Assembly (NCBI GenBank): GCA_016213625.1
Contig: JACQZZ010000114.1
Location: forward strand, 1-53,622
Reading direction: 5' to 3'
Length of the DNA: 53,622 bases
From: Actinomycetota bacterium
GTDB lineage: Bacteria > Actinomycetota > Acidimicrobiia > Acidimicrobiales > Ilumatobacteraceae
Shown: one piece after another, positions 1 to 7,785 of the stretch
Layout of the letters: each line of letters begins with the position of its first letter
Position numbering within the stretch: position 1 is the first letter of the stretch
Notes under the pieces: model-generated
What the model saw: only the letters and a program-made list of their open reading frames with translations
Told to the model about the DNA's origin: nothing
Database searches by the model: none
Program-made: the position numbers and the translations under genes

Positions 1-1
1 C

Positions 2-115
2 CACCCCGTCCTGCTCCGCCAACGAGACCACGCCCGCGAACACCACCAGCCCGCCAGAGCCGACCTCTTCGACCAACTCCTCCGCCAACACCCCTTGACA
101 GGATCACCCGGATAA
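2..115 (+). CDS. C-terminal fragment of an unidentified ORF
   Basis: An open frame enters from the left edge and ends at TAA 113-115 after 37 visible codons. The visible tail is rich in Arg, His and Gln, without a motif I can assign. The stop lies in the left arm of the inverted repeat at 112-161, facing the convergent UPF0158 gene. A recombinase or transposase tail is possible but unsupported. Confidence 0.3.
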   Translation, partial: HPVLLRQRDHAREHHQPARADLFDQLLRQHPLTGSPG

Positions 116-161
116 TGCCCGCTATGTGCGCTCCGCGCAAGGGGTTCTGTGCGGGCGTTAT
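112..161. terminator. Inverted repeat between convergent genes
   Basis: Arms 112-122 and 151-161 are complementary over 11 positions with one G-T pair, around a 28-nt spacer with a further GCGC/GCGC match. The stop codons of both convergent frames lie inside the arms. This fits a bidirectional terminator; there is no clear T-tract, so a recombination site is an alternative. Confidence 0.4.
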
Positions 162-844
162 GAGCGGCACGGCTCGAAGCCATGTTCTGCGGGCCAGTGT
201 CTCGCCCGGCCGATTCGGGCATCGTCACGGTGACGGTGCCAGCTCGTGAACTGGTCATCGTGGCGCTGCAACACATTGAGGAACGTCTTGAAGGGGTGTT
301 TACCGGTGATCGCCTCGCGCAGCTTGACGCCGAGCGCATCGGGCTTCACGGTGGCGATGAAACGTTCCATGTCGGCGTAGGCGCGCTGGGAACCGTTCCC
401 GCGCACGAACAACCACCGGCTGACGTCGCCGGGGTCCAAGTCGTCGGGCCCTTCACCGAGGTCAATGATCTCGCCCGGCCACACCGCACCGGTCTCGAGG
501 TCGATGTAGGACTCGCTACTCGGTTGAGCGTCGACGAGCTCCGCGAGATCGTCGAGATCGACAGCAAGCGCAGTGAGCGAGCTCGGACGGCCGGCGGCCC
601 GCTCCGTCAGTGCGGTCGCGAGTTCGACATCGCCCTGCCAACCTCGGGCATGCAGCCTCGAGGCAAGATCGGAGATCACTTCGTTGAAGTCGGCGGTAGG
701 CCCGGCGGCGAGTATCGCGGTGCCGGCAAGCTGGAGGCCGTCGGTCGGCGCACCGCGGCTCAGCAGGGCAATGAGGCGGTCGGGGTCGGTACGTGCTTGG
801 TACAGCACATCGCGCCATCGATCGTGACTCACGTCCACCTCCAA
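158..844 (-). CDS. UPF0158 family protein
   Basis: 228 residues if the TTG at 844 is used. A GTG four codons further in, with GGAGG about 7 nt upstream, is an equally good start. The C-terminal half carries the pattern I associate with UPF0158 (PF03682): YIDLETGAVWPGE near residue 112, an ADMERFIATV segment, AITGKHPFKTF, and a closing R-A-R-HWPAEHGFEP. The N-terminal 100 residues are helical, acidic and unassigned. The molecular function of this family is unknown. It stands alone, with a long palindrome upstream at 995-1045. Confidence 0.7.
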   Translation of the reverse strand: MEVDVSHDRWRDVLYQARTDPDRLIALLSRGAPTDGLQLAGTAILAAGPTADFNEVISDLASRLHARGWQGDVELATALTERAAGRPSSLTALAVDLDDLAELVDAQPSSESYIDLETGAVWPGEIIDLGEGPDDLDPGDVSRWLFVRGNGSQRAYADMERFIATVKPDALGVKLREAITGKHPFKTFLNVLQRHDDQFTSWHRHRDDARIGRARHWPAEHGFEPCRS

Positions 845-994
845 CTCGACACCCTGTCACGCTACGCGCCCCCGGCCCAGGCGTTCACCCTTCGATCCGC
901 GCCGGTGCCGCCGGCGCTGCCCGACGCGACCCGGACCGGCTTGTAGCACTTGCGCGGGCGCACATACCGGGCAGTCTGCGCTCGCCTCGACCTC

Positions 995-1045
995 GTTCCT
1001 GTCATGCCCTGACCGGGGACTTGCCGGTCAGGGCATGACAAGAAC
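995..1045. repeat. Long near-perfect palindrome (22-bp arms)
   Basis: Arms 995-1016 and 1024-1045 match over 22 positions with one mismatch around a 7-nt loop. It lies between the divergent starts of the UPF0158 gene and the small membrane protein. No T-tract follows, so an operator, an RNA hairpin or a MITE-like relic fit better than a terminator. Confidence 0.6.
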
Positions 1046-1110
1046 GAAGGATTGACCCGCACCTACCTGCCGCTCTGCTCGGCGTTCCACACGTGTGAAA
1101 GGCTGATTAC

Positions 1111-1404
1111 GTGGCCTCGCCTGATGAAGAGTCGCAATGGCAGCGCGCCTATGATGCATCCATCGCGGACCAGGAAGAGCGCGCCGCCGAGGTCGCCAAA
1201 GAACGTGACCCGACTTCGCGTTGGGCCATCGAGTTTCGGGCGGGATTCTTCATCGTCGTGGGTTTGATCGGTCTTGCCGGATTGGGCATCGGACTGCTCG
1301 TAGTCGGACCCTGGTATGTGTCGGTCATTGGCGCCATGTTGCTGATCGGCGCGGGGCTCGCGGTTGCGGGCGCTATCCGGGATCGTCCGTGGAGAATGCG
1401 CTGA
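1111..1404 (+). CDS. Small two-helix membrane protein
   Basis: 97 residues from a GTG start. A charged N-terminal 40 residues (many Glu, Asp, Arg) precedes two hydrophobic segments, about residues 45-65 and 70-88, separated by a short turn, and a basic tail. This suggests a small inner-membrane protein with a cytosolic N-terminus. No family is recognised. It has no partner gene and lies just before repeat A. Confidence 0.55.
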   Translation: MASPDEESQWQRAYDASIADQEERAAEVAKERDPTSRWAIEFRAGFFIVVGLIGLAGLGIGLLVVGPWYVSVIGAMLLIGAGLAVAGAIRDRPWRMR

Positions 1405-1540
1405 CCGCACAGATCTGCCGCTCGGCGCTACGTCAGCTCACCGTCCCGGCCCTCACACAAGCCGTCGAACGGCTTCATTGACATGGCCACCGGGGCGCGT
1501 CCCGTGTCGCCCAATGCGACCGATCGAACACCCGCGAGTC

Positions 1541-1837
1541 CGTCCGATTCCCGCTACTCGAAATCAGTCTGTGCAGGAATCGTGCAGCCGGACCTAGGCA
1601 TCGACCGCCTCCGATGAGGCGATCGATGCCCCGACCAGGTTCTTCGTTGTGCCCGGGACGAGATTCGAACTCGTACGTACGTTCGTACAGAGAGGTTTAA
1701 GACTTCACTCCCACGTCCGACTCGTCCGGTCGCGTCCGTCAGGCCTGCTCACGTCCACCGCCGTTGTCCGCCCGTGTCCGTCTGATCCGCCCAGGTCCGT
1801 CGGGTGCGGCCGAGTCCTGTGCAGGAATTGTGCAGGA
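1541..1837. repeat. att-like repeat A with tRNA-Leu 3' half
   Basis: First of five direct repeats, 297 bp. It opens with CGTCCGATTCCCGCTA, then GTGCAGGA-ATC-GTGCAG (about 1570), a hairpin (1597-1630), the minus-strand 3' half of a tRNA-Leu (1650-1705: UAA anticodon loop, variable arm, T-arm with TTCGAAT loop, acceptor 3' strand), a run of GTCCG motifs (1714-1800) and closes with TGTGCAGGAATTGTGCAGG. The 5' half of the tRNA is absent: bases before the anticodon loop do not pair with its 3' stem. It looks like an attP-type junction. T-stem ACGAG/CTCGT is shared with C. No toxin-antitoxin pair follows. Confidence 0.85.
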
Positions 1838-1889
1838 GTTGGCGACTGGCGGATCGACGACGGCACGTCGCAGAGAGCGTCGCCGAAGT

Positions 1890-2180
1890 TCACTGCAGCG
1901 CTTCGACAATCGTGGCTCTGAAAGGCGCTGCTAGAAGTTCGAACATCGGCGTGAACGCTCCGGAGGATTCTGCCGCCGTCATGACCGCGGCGCGTGCCTC
2001 AGCTGACTCCCAGTCGGCGATCTCAACCAGCATGTCCGGATCATCGACCGACTTGTAGAACGTCGCACCGAGCGAGCCTGGCATCGGCGGTCCGTCCGTC
2101 ATGATGTGCTCGATCAGACTGATGAGCGCATCCCGCTGACCCGGCTTTGCCTTCAACTCGACGATCACCTTGATGGCCAT
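1890..2180 (-). CDS. Putative ABM-fold (quinol monooxygenase-like) protein
   Basis: 96 residues, the usual size of the antibiotic-biosynthesis-monooxygenase (ABM) dimeric ferredoxin-like fold. It starts with a beta strand (IKVIVELKAKPG), has the typical helix RDALISLIEHI, and a central segment VEIADWESAEA in place of the common E-x-W motif. Such proteins oxidise quinols or phenolics without a cofactor, or are uncharacterised; the substrate cannot be read here. It is the first gene after repeat A, divergent from the operon at 2411. Confidence 0.6.
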   Translation of the reverse strand: MAIKVIVELKAKPGQRDALISLIEHIMTDGPPMPGSLGATFYKSVDDPDMLVEIADWESAEARAAVMTAAESSGAFTPMFELLAAPFRATIVEALQ

Positions 2181-2342
2181 CTCAACCCCCGATTGACTTG
2201 AATAGGCCGACCGTCATAACCGACCGGCACAACTGGATGAAGCCCCCATCATGCGGGCCGCACACCCCGACCGCAAGCGGCACCAACCGGCTCCGAATGC
2301 CGGCAATCGACGCGAGCCAACGCGCCCTCCCACCCCCACGAC

Positions 2343-2390
2343 TTGACACGAGAATGATCGTTCTCGTATCGTGAGAACGTATATTCTCAC
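2343..2390 (+). promoter_or_regulatory. Promoter with two inverted-repeat operators
   Basis: TTGACA at 2343-2348 and TATCGT at 2367-2372 (18-bp spacer) form a plausible housekeeping promoter. A near-palindrome GAGAATGATCGTTCTC (2350-2365) fills the spacer and a second inverted repeat with GTGAGAA/TTCTCAC arms (2371-2390) lies just downstream. These are likely binding sites for the TetR protein encoded at 2866. Confidence 0.7.
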
Positions 2391-2410
2391 AGCAAAGGTG
2401 GAGTGCCCCG

Positions 2411-2869
2411 ATGACCAGCCAGAGACCGCCACTCCCTCCGTTCGACGAGGCGTCGGCGCGGCAGAAGGTGCTCGCCGCCGAGGCGGCGTGGAACACACGC
2501 GACCCCGAGCGGGTCGCCGGCGCCTACACCGCCGACTCGGTGTGGCGGAACCGATCCGAGTTCGTTCAGGGCCACGACCAGATCGTCGCCTTCCTGCAAG
2601 CCAAGTGGGAACGAGAACTCGACTACGTGTTGCGCAAGGACCTGTGGGCGTTCCACGACAACCGCATCGCCGTGCGGTTCCAGTACGAATGGCACGACAG
2701 CGACGGCCAGTGGTTCCGGTCGTACGGGAACGAGAACTGGGAGTTCGACGCCGACGGCTACATGCGACGACGCGAGGCCAGCATCAACGACGTCCCCATC
2801 TCGATCGACGAGCGGCGCATCTTCGGACCACGCGCCGACGGCGACACCACCGGTCTGCCGCTGCGATGA
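2411..2869 (+). CDS. DUF1348 / NTF2-like protein
   Basis: 152 residues. The sequence matches DUF1348 (a SnoaL/NTF2-like cone fold) along its length: [71 protein letters not shown] and [13 protein letters not shown]. Biochemical function is unknown; related folds are small enzymes or ligand binders. It is the first gene of a three-gene operon and overlaps the TetR gene by 4 bp, so it is probably induced by the ligand of that repressor. Confidence 0.85.
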   Translation: MTSQRPPLPPFDEASARQKVLAAEAAWNTRDPERVAGAYTADSVWRNRSEFVQGHDQIVAFLQAKWERELDYVLRKDLWAFHDNRIAVRFQYEWHDSDGQWFRSYGNENWEFDADGYMRRREASINDVPISIDERRIFGPRADGDTTGLPLR

Positions 2870-3450
2870 GTCCGGCCGCGAACATCTCCGCCGACGACGC
2901 CCGGCGCGCCGTGCTGCAGGCCGCCGACGAGCTGTTCTACGCCCACGGCATCGGCGGTGTGGTGATGAGCGACGTCCGCGACTCGTCGGGCGTCTCGATG
3001 CGACGCCTCTACGCCATGTACCCATCGAAGAGCGAGCTCGTCGCGGCATGGCTCACCGATCGCCACGATCGTTGGATGACGTGGTTCACGGCTGCCGTCG
3101 AGCGCCACGTCGCCGGAGGCGCCGATCCATTGCTCGCCACGTTCGACGCGATCGGCGAGTGGGTGGCCGCGCCGGGCTACCGCGGCTGCGCGTTCATCAA
3201 CTCGCTCGCCGAGACGAGCGAGCTGACCGATTCGCACCGCACGATCATCGCCGACCACAAGCGCGACCTCGTCCACCACCTCGCCGGTCTCGCCGCACGC
3301 GACCACCATGACGCGCCGGAGTGGCTCCCGGCCGCACTCGCCGTGATCATCGACGGCGCCATCGTGCAATGCACCATCTTCGCCAGCACCGAACCGCTCG
3401 CCGCCGCACGGTCAGCCGTTCGCCAACTCCTCGAAACGATCCCCGCATGA
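2866..3450 (+). CDS. TetR/AcrR-family transcriptional regulator
   Basis: 194 residues from ATG 2866, which overlaps the previous stop as ATGA. The N-terminal TetR helix-turn-helix is visible at about residues 10-60 ([45 protein letters not shown], cited in parts). The C-terminal ligand domain has CAFINSLAE, typical of a common TetR subgroup. It lies inside the operon it probably represses through the paired inverted repeats at 2350-2390. The ligand is unknown. Confidence 0.85.
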   Translation: MSPAANISADDARRAVLQAADELFYAHGIGGVVMSDVRDSSGVSMRRLYAMYPSKSELVAAWLTDRHDRWMTWFTAAVERHVAGGADPLLATFDAIGEWVAAPGYRGCAFINSLAETSELTDSHRTIIADHKRDLVHHLAGLAARDHHDAPEWLPAALAVIIDGAIVQCTIFASTEPLAAARSAVRQLLETIPA

Positions 3451-4115
3451 CCCTCACCGTCGGCGCCCTGTGGCGCTATCCCGTCAAGACTCTCGCCGGC
3501 GAACGCCTCGACGTCGCCGAGATCACCACCGACGGCATCATCGGTGACCGCATCGTCCACGTGCGCGGCCCCGAAGGCGTGCGCACCTCACGACGCCACC
3601 ACCACCTGCTCGGCCTCCACGCGACACTTGGCCCCGACGGCGAACCCCTCATCGACGGCCAACCGTGGGACTCCCCCGAAGTCCTCGACCGAGTTCGCGC
3701 CGCCGCCGGACCCGACGCGATCCTCGCCCGCTACGACGGGCCCGAACGGTTCGACGTCCTCCCCTTGCTGGTCGCCACCGACGGCGCGGTTGCGTCATTC
3801 GGGCGCGACGTCCGCCGGCTTCGCCCCAACATCGTCATCGACGGCGTCGACGGGATGGACGAGATCGGCTGGCCCGGAGCCGAACTCCACATCGGCGACG
3901 TGATCATCGCACTCGACTCCCGGCGCGGTCGCTGCCCGATGACCACCGTCGACCCCGACACCCTCGAGGTCGACCGCGGCGTGCTGAAGGACATCATCAC
4001 CCGCTTCGACGGCAAGCTCGCCCTCAACGCCGCCGTCATCCGACCCGGCACCATCCGCGTCGGCGACCCGGTCGCACTCGTGAGGCCCGCCGGAACCCAG
4101 ATCGCTGCGCGCTGA
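3447..4115 (+). CDS. MOSC-domain protein
   Basis: 222 residues from ATG 3447, overlapping the TetR stop by 4 bp. It starts with VGALWRYPVKTLAGERL, the beta-barrel N-terminus of MOSC proteins, and has LRPNIVID and the RRGRCPMTT segment with the conserved Cys near residue 168. MOSC domains handle sulfur or molybdenum-cofactor-linked chemistry (compare YiiM, mARC). Third gene of the operon; its substrate is not evident. Confidence 0.8.
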   Translation: MTLTVGALWRYPVKTLAGERLDVAEITTDGIIGDRIVHVRGPEGVRTSRRHHHLLGLHATLGPDGEPLIDGQPWDSPEVLDRVRAAAGPDAILARYDGPERFDVLPLLVATDGAVASFGRDVRRLRPNIVIDGVDGMDEIGWPGAELHIGDVIIALDSRRGRCPMTTVDPDTLEVDRGVLKDIITRFDGKLALNAAVIRPGTIRVGDPVALVRPAGTQIAAR

Positions 4116-4139
4116 CAGCCGTCGGAGGTCAGCGGGCGA

Positions 4140-4826
4140 TCACACCGGGGCGGTCCGCGACTGCCGGGAGAGCAGAGTCGATTCCACCGGTCCACCTGTA
4201 TGCATTTCAAGCATCCGGTGTGCCAGTCGCCGGGCCTCTGTGTCGTCGTGGGTCACGAGCAGGATGGTCGTGCCCAAGGTGCTGTGCAGTTCGAGGAGCA
4301 GCGTCTGCAGTTCGTGGCGAGCTGACGCATCGACGCTCGCGAATGGCTCGTCGGCGAGGAGCACGCGGGGCTCGGCTGCCAGCGCGCGAGCGAGCGCGAC
4401 GCGTTGTTGCTCGCCGCCAGAGAGGTTGACGACGGCCCGTTTCTCGAGATGGGCGATACCGACGAGTTCGAGCCACGCTCGCGCGCTCTCTCGGCGATCT
4501 TTGCGGCCGACTCCTCGCACTCGGAGCCCGAACGCCACGTTGTCGACGACATCGAGGTGAGCGAACAGCTGCGGCTGCTGCATCAGCAGTGTGAACGGTC
4601 GGCGATGGGTGGGCACCTTGTCGAGCGCGATGTCATCGAGCATCACCGAGCCACCGTCGGGGAGGACGAGCCCGGCGATGATGTGCAACAGGGTTGACTT
4701 TCCGACGCCGGATGGGCCCACCACGCAGGTGATCTCACCCTGTTCGAGAATGAACGAGATGTCGTCCAGCAGTAGGTGGTCGGCGTCGGCGAACTGGTGC
4801 CGGATCCGATCGAGCCGCAGCGTCAT
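4140..4826 (-). CDS. ABC transporter ATPase, YnjD/ThiQ type
   Basis: 228 residues from ATG 4826. Walker A GPSGVGKST is near residue 40, the Q-loop follows at LLMQQPQL, the signature is LSGGEQQRVALARAL, and Walker B is VLLADEPFASVD with the switch His in LVTHDD. Length and motifs fit compact importer ATPases such as YnjD, ThiQ or FbpC. It overlaps the upstream permease by 4 bp and is the last gene of the operon starting at 10784. With the YnjB-like binding protein it forms a complete importer; the cargo is not known. Confidence 0.88.
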   Translation of the reverse strand: MTLRLDRIRHQFADADHLLLDDISFILEQGEITCVVGPSGVGKSTLLHIIAGLVLPDGGSVMLDDIALDKVPTHRRPFTLLMQQPQLFAHLDVVDNVAFGLRVRGVGRKDRRESARAWLELVGIAHLEKRAVVNLSGGEQQRVALARALAAEPRVLLADEPFASVDASARHELQTLLLELHSTLGTTILLVTHDDTEARRLAHRMLEMHTGGPVESTLLSRQSRTAPV

Positions 4827-5602
4827 GACGGATCTCCCGACATCCGGCCGGCTGCAGCCAGTAGGGCGCCGGCTGGCAGAGCGACGAGCAGTGACAGCAC
4901 AGCGACGGTCGATGGCGAGCCTCCGCTCAGCGCTGCGAACAGCACCATCGTCAGGGTCACGACTCGACCACTGCCGGCGAGAAGGGTCATCGTGTACTGG
5001 CTCCATGAGACGACGAAGCCGAGGGCGGCGCCGACCATCAGTGCACCTCGCATCGAAGGGACGGTGACGAGTCGTAGTCGTTGCAGCGGTCCAGCGCCGA
5101 GCGTCGCTGCTTGGGCCTCGATGCGCTGATCCCTTCGGGCGAACGCTGCGGTGAGTACAGCCACCACGTAGGGAAGTGTGGGGACGAGGTGCGCGAGCAA
5201 CACGCCGACGAACGTGCCCGCGAGCCCGAGCCGGATGAGCATCACGTCGACGCCCATCGCAAGGCCGACCGCGGGGAGCAGGCTCGGAAGGAACAACACG
5301 CCAACCACCGCCGCACCAAGTCCCCTGCCGACGCCGGCGAGGGTTCTGGCAGCCGGCCACGCCAGCACGATGGCAACGGACGTGACCGCGAGGCTGAGAC
5401 AGAGGCCGGTGACGAACGACGACGCGACATTCGGGTCGGTCACGGTCGAACGGAGTGGTTGCAGGGTGAGCGAGTGTGGAATGACCTCAGGGAAGAACCA
5501 GCGAACGGATACGGCCTGGACGCCGAGTACCAGCATTGGGGCGATCGTCGCAAGGAGAACTCCCGCGCCGAGGACTCGCCGCACAGCATCCCCCCGAGTC
5601 AT
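4823..5602 (-). CDS. ABC transporter permease (second YnjC-like half)
   Basis: 259 residues from ATG 5602, which overlaps the previous permease stop by 4 bp; upstream in-frame starts would lie within that gene. About six hydrophobic segments are visible, with an EAQAATLGAGPLQRLRLVTVP cytoplasmic loop (EAA motif) near residue 165. E. coli YnjC carries two permease units in one chain; here they are two genes, this being the second. Confidence 0.85.
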   Translation of the reverse strand: MTRGDAVRRVLGAGVLLATIAPMLVLGVQAVSVRWFFPEVIPHSLTLQPLRSTVTDPNVASSFVTGLCLSLAVTSVAIVLAWPAARTLAGVGRGLGAAVVGVLFLPSLLPAVGLAMGVDVMLIRLGLAGTFVGVLLAHLVPTLPYVVAVLTAAFARRDQRIEAQAATLGAGPLQRLRLVTVPSMRGALMVGAALGFVVSWSQYTMTLLAGSGRVVTLTMVLFAALSGGSPSTVAVLSLLVALPAGALLAAAGRMSGDPS

Positions 5603-6498
5603 GCCCGAACGCCCTCTCGTCGATGGGGCGTCGCCCGCATGGTCCACCAGCTGCGGGTCATGGCCAGGAGGACGACGCTGGCGAGAGCGACGGTTGCCAT
5701 CAACACGACCGCCACCGCGAAGGCTCGGTGACGCATTGTCAGGTCAGGTGACCGGAACCACTCCAGCGCGACGACTGCGAGGGTGCGAGGCCGTTGCACA
5801 CCGAGCGCGGCTCCCGGTTCGTAGCCGCCGAGGCCGAACGCGAAGCTGGCGATCGTCGCCGGGATCAGCACCGGAGCAATCGCTGGGAGGTAGATGTGCC
5901 GTATCTGCGACGCCGTCCCGGCACCGAGTGTTGCTCCTTGCGCGAGGGAGCGGCGCGTGGCGACTCCGGTGAGCGGCAACGTCGCGAGGAGCACGAAGGG
6001 CAATTCCTTGCTCGCGAGGTGGAGCACGATCCCGATCCCGTAGGGGTCGTTCACGAGCACTGGGAACCCGTCGATGCCGCTGTCGAGACCGAGCAGCGAC
6101 GTGACGCGGGAGAGCCAACCCGACGGCGACAGCAGTGCCACCAGCGCAACGGCCCAGACCAGATGCGGGACACCGAGGTTGAAGTGCAGCAACGTTTGGG
6201 CCGTGCGGCGGCCTCGTGGCCGGGTGCACCACCGGTGGCCGAGCACGACAGCACCAGCGGTGGCCAGCAACGTCCCGCTCAGCGCGACGTACAGCGAGAA
6301 CCAGAACGACGCCCAGAAGCCGGGCAGACCAAGGACGGTCCGGAAGACCGCGAGCCCGACAGCGTCCGATCCCTCTGCGGAGATGCTGCTCGCCAGAGCG
6401 TCGACCAGCGCCGCGATCGACAGCCCTCCGACGACGAGGAGCACCGGCACCAGACCGAGCAGCTCTCGGCCCGACGTGCGGCGGCGGTCGCGTTTCAC
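5599..6498 (-). CDS. ABC transporter permease (first YnjC-like half)
   Basis: 299 residues from GTG 6498, which overlaps the stop of the binding-protein gene by 4 bp. A basic N-terminus is followed by about six membrane segments. The EAA-type loop reads SLAQGATLGAGTASQIRHIYLPAI. It pairs with the permease at 4823 and the ATPase at 4140. The larger open frame upstream is only overlap with the binding-protein gene. Confidence 0.85.
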   Translation of the reverse strand: MKRDRRRTSGRELLGLVPVLLVVGGLSIAALVDALASSISAEGSDAVGLAVFRTVLGLPGFWASFWFSLYVALSGTLLATAGAVVLGHRWCTRPRGRRTAQTLLHFNLGVPHLVWAVALVALLSPSGWLSRVTSLLGLDSGIDGFPVLVNDPYGIGIVLHLASKELPFVLLATLPLTGVATRRSLAQGATLGAGTASQIRHIYLPAIAPVLIPATIASFAFGLGGYEPGAALGVQRPRTLAVVALEWFRSPDLTMRHRAFAVAVVLMATVALASVVLLAMTRSWWTMRATPHRREGVRA

Positions 6499-7766
6499 AG
6501 TCCCCCGACGAGCTCTCGACGCCAGCCGGACTCGACCAGGTCCTGGTAGGGGGCGGCGGCGTCGCCGACGAGTGCCGCTGCCATCTCGGACGGGTCGGCC
6601 GCGCCTGAGCCGAGCGCCGCAGCGGCCTCGTCGAGCGCGCGTCGTGCGGCTGGCTCGGTCACCTGCGCCGGGTCGATGGCGTAGCCGAGGCCGAAACCGT
6701 TGGCCGGCACGATCTGCGCTGCTTGCATCGACGGGTCGAGCAGGAGGTTGGCGAGCACCATCGCGGCGGCCTTGTTCGAGGCGTTGCCGGGGATCGCGAC
6801 GTAGTTGAAGTCGCCGATCGAGTTGTGGTCGAACACGAACGCCTTGGCGGTGGTCGGGACCAGCCCGTCCGCGATGAGCGCGCTGGCGCCGACAGCGGCC
6901 TGCGTGATGGTGAAGTCCACTTCTCCGTTCGCGAACAGGCGATGGAGTTCGGCCTCGTCCTTCGGATAGGTCTCGCCGTTGCGCCAGGCGCAGGCCGAGA
7001 GGCCGTGAAGGTACTCCCACAGCTCTGGCGCCCAGCGATCCCATAGCGCCTGGTCGAACTGCTGCCACTGCGACGCATCGCCCGAGATCTCGAACAGGGC
7101 CCCCTTCACGAACCGGGTCCCTTGGAACGCGCCGGGCCCGGGAGCGATGTAGGTGAACCGCCCCGGATGCGCGCATGCCCAGTCGAGCAGTTGGGCGTAG
7201 GAGCGGGGCAGTTCGTCGACGTTCGTCCTGGCGGTGTCGTAGACGAGTTGGAACTGGGCCGAGGACCATGGGCTCTCCAGGTCTCCGACTTCGACTCCGA
7301 AGTCTCGATTGACTGCGGTGTTGGCCCAGTCGACCAGCGAGGCGTTCGGCAACGCGCGGGCCCAGCCGTCGAGCAGCAGTCCAGCGTCGCGGAGCGTGGA
7401 GAAGTTTTCACCGTTGATCCAGATCAGGTCGACCGCGCCGCGCGGGTTGTTCGCCTGATCGTCGGCGAGCACCTGGTTCACCGCATCGACCGTGTCGGCG
7501 ATCGGCACCCGGTTGAGGGTGATGCCGTACCGGTCGCGCAGCACCGGCCCATAGGTGTCGTCGACGAAGCGATTGATGGACTCCGAGCCACCCCACAGGT
7601 ACCAGTTCACGGTCTGGCCACGTGCCTCGGAGAGCACCGCATCCCAGTCGCTCGGCACCGGGCCGCTCGACACGGCTGAGCGGTCGGCGCTCGAGGCCGA
7701 TTCTGCGCACGCCGCGAGGAAGGCACCGAGTGCGAGCGTTGCGAATGTACGGCGAGTGATCTGCAT
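6495..7766 (-). CDS. YnjB-like ABC substrate-binding lipoprotein
   Basis: 423 residues. An RR-type signal (RRTFATLALGAFLAACA) has a lipobox ending at Cys 20, so the protein is probably lipidated and outside the membrane. The body follows the YnjB group of extracellular binding proteins: GQTVNWYLWGGSESINRFVDD, RYGITLNRVPIADT, VDLIWINGENF, and FDHNSIGDFNYVAIPGNASNKAAAM. YnjB relatives are listed as solute-binding proteins of unknown ligand. It lies 19 bp after the radical SAM gene and overlaps the permease. Confidence 0.85.
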   Translation of the reverse strand: MQITRRTFATLALGAFLAACAESASSADRSAVSSGPVPSDWDAVLSEARGQTVNWYLWGGSESINRFVDDTYGPVLRDRYGITLNRVPIADTVDAVNQVLADDQANNPRGAVDLIWINGENFSTLRDAGLLLDGWARALPNASLVDWANTAVNRDFGVEVGDLESPWSSAQFQLVYDTARTNVDELPRSYAQLLDWACAHPGRFTYIAPGPGAFQGTRFVKGALFEISGDASQWQQFDQALWDRWAPELWEYLHGLSACAWRNGETYPKDEAELHRLFANGEVDFTITQAAVGASALIADGLVPTTAKAFVFDHNSIGDFNYVAIPGNASNKAAAMVLANLLLDPSMQAAQIVPANGFGLGYAIDPAQVTEPAARRALDEAAAALGSGAADPSEMAAALVGDAAAPYQDLVESGWRRELVGGL

Positions 7767-7785
7767 CTCGTTCGGGTCTCCGGAG

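Noticed and set aside
182..946. 254-codon plus-strand frame across the UPF0158 gene
   Set aside because: It is the antisense shadow of the minus-strand UPF0158 gene in high-GC DNA; the minus product has family motifs, this one has none.
1650..1705. A complete tRNA-Leu in each repeat
   Set aside because: Only anticodon loop to 3' end is present; the preceding bases do not pair with the anticodon 3' stem, and no D-arm or 5' acceptor strand is found within 150 bp.
4827..5360. N-terminal extension of the YnjD-like ATPase up to 5360
   Set aside because: The extension is Arg/Pro-rich out-of-frame reading of the upstream permease; the ABC domain starts at ATG 4826 with the usual 4-bp overlap.
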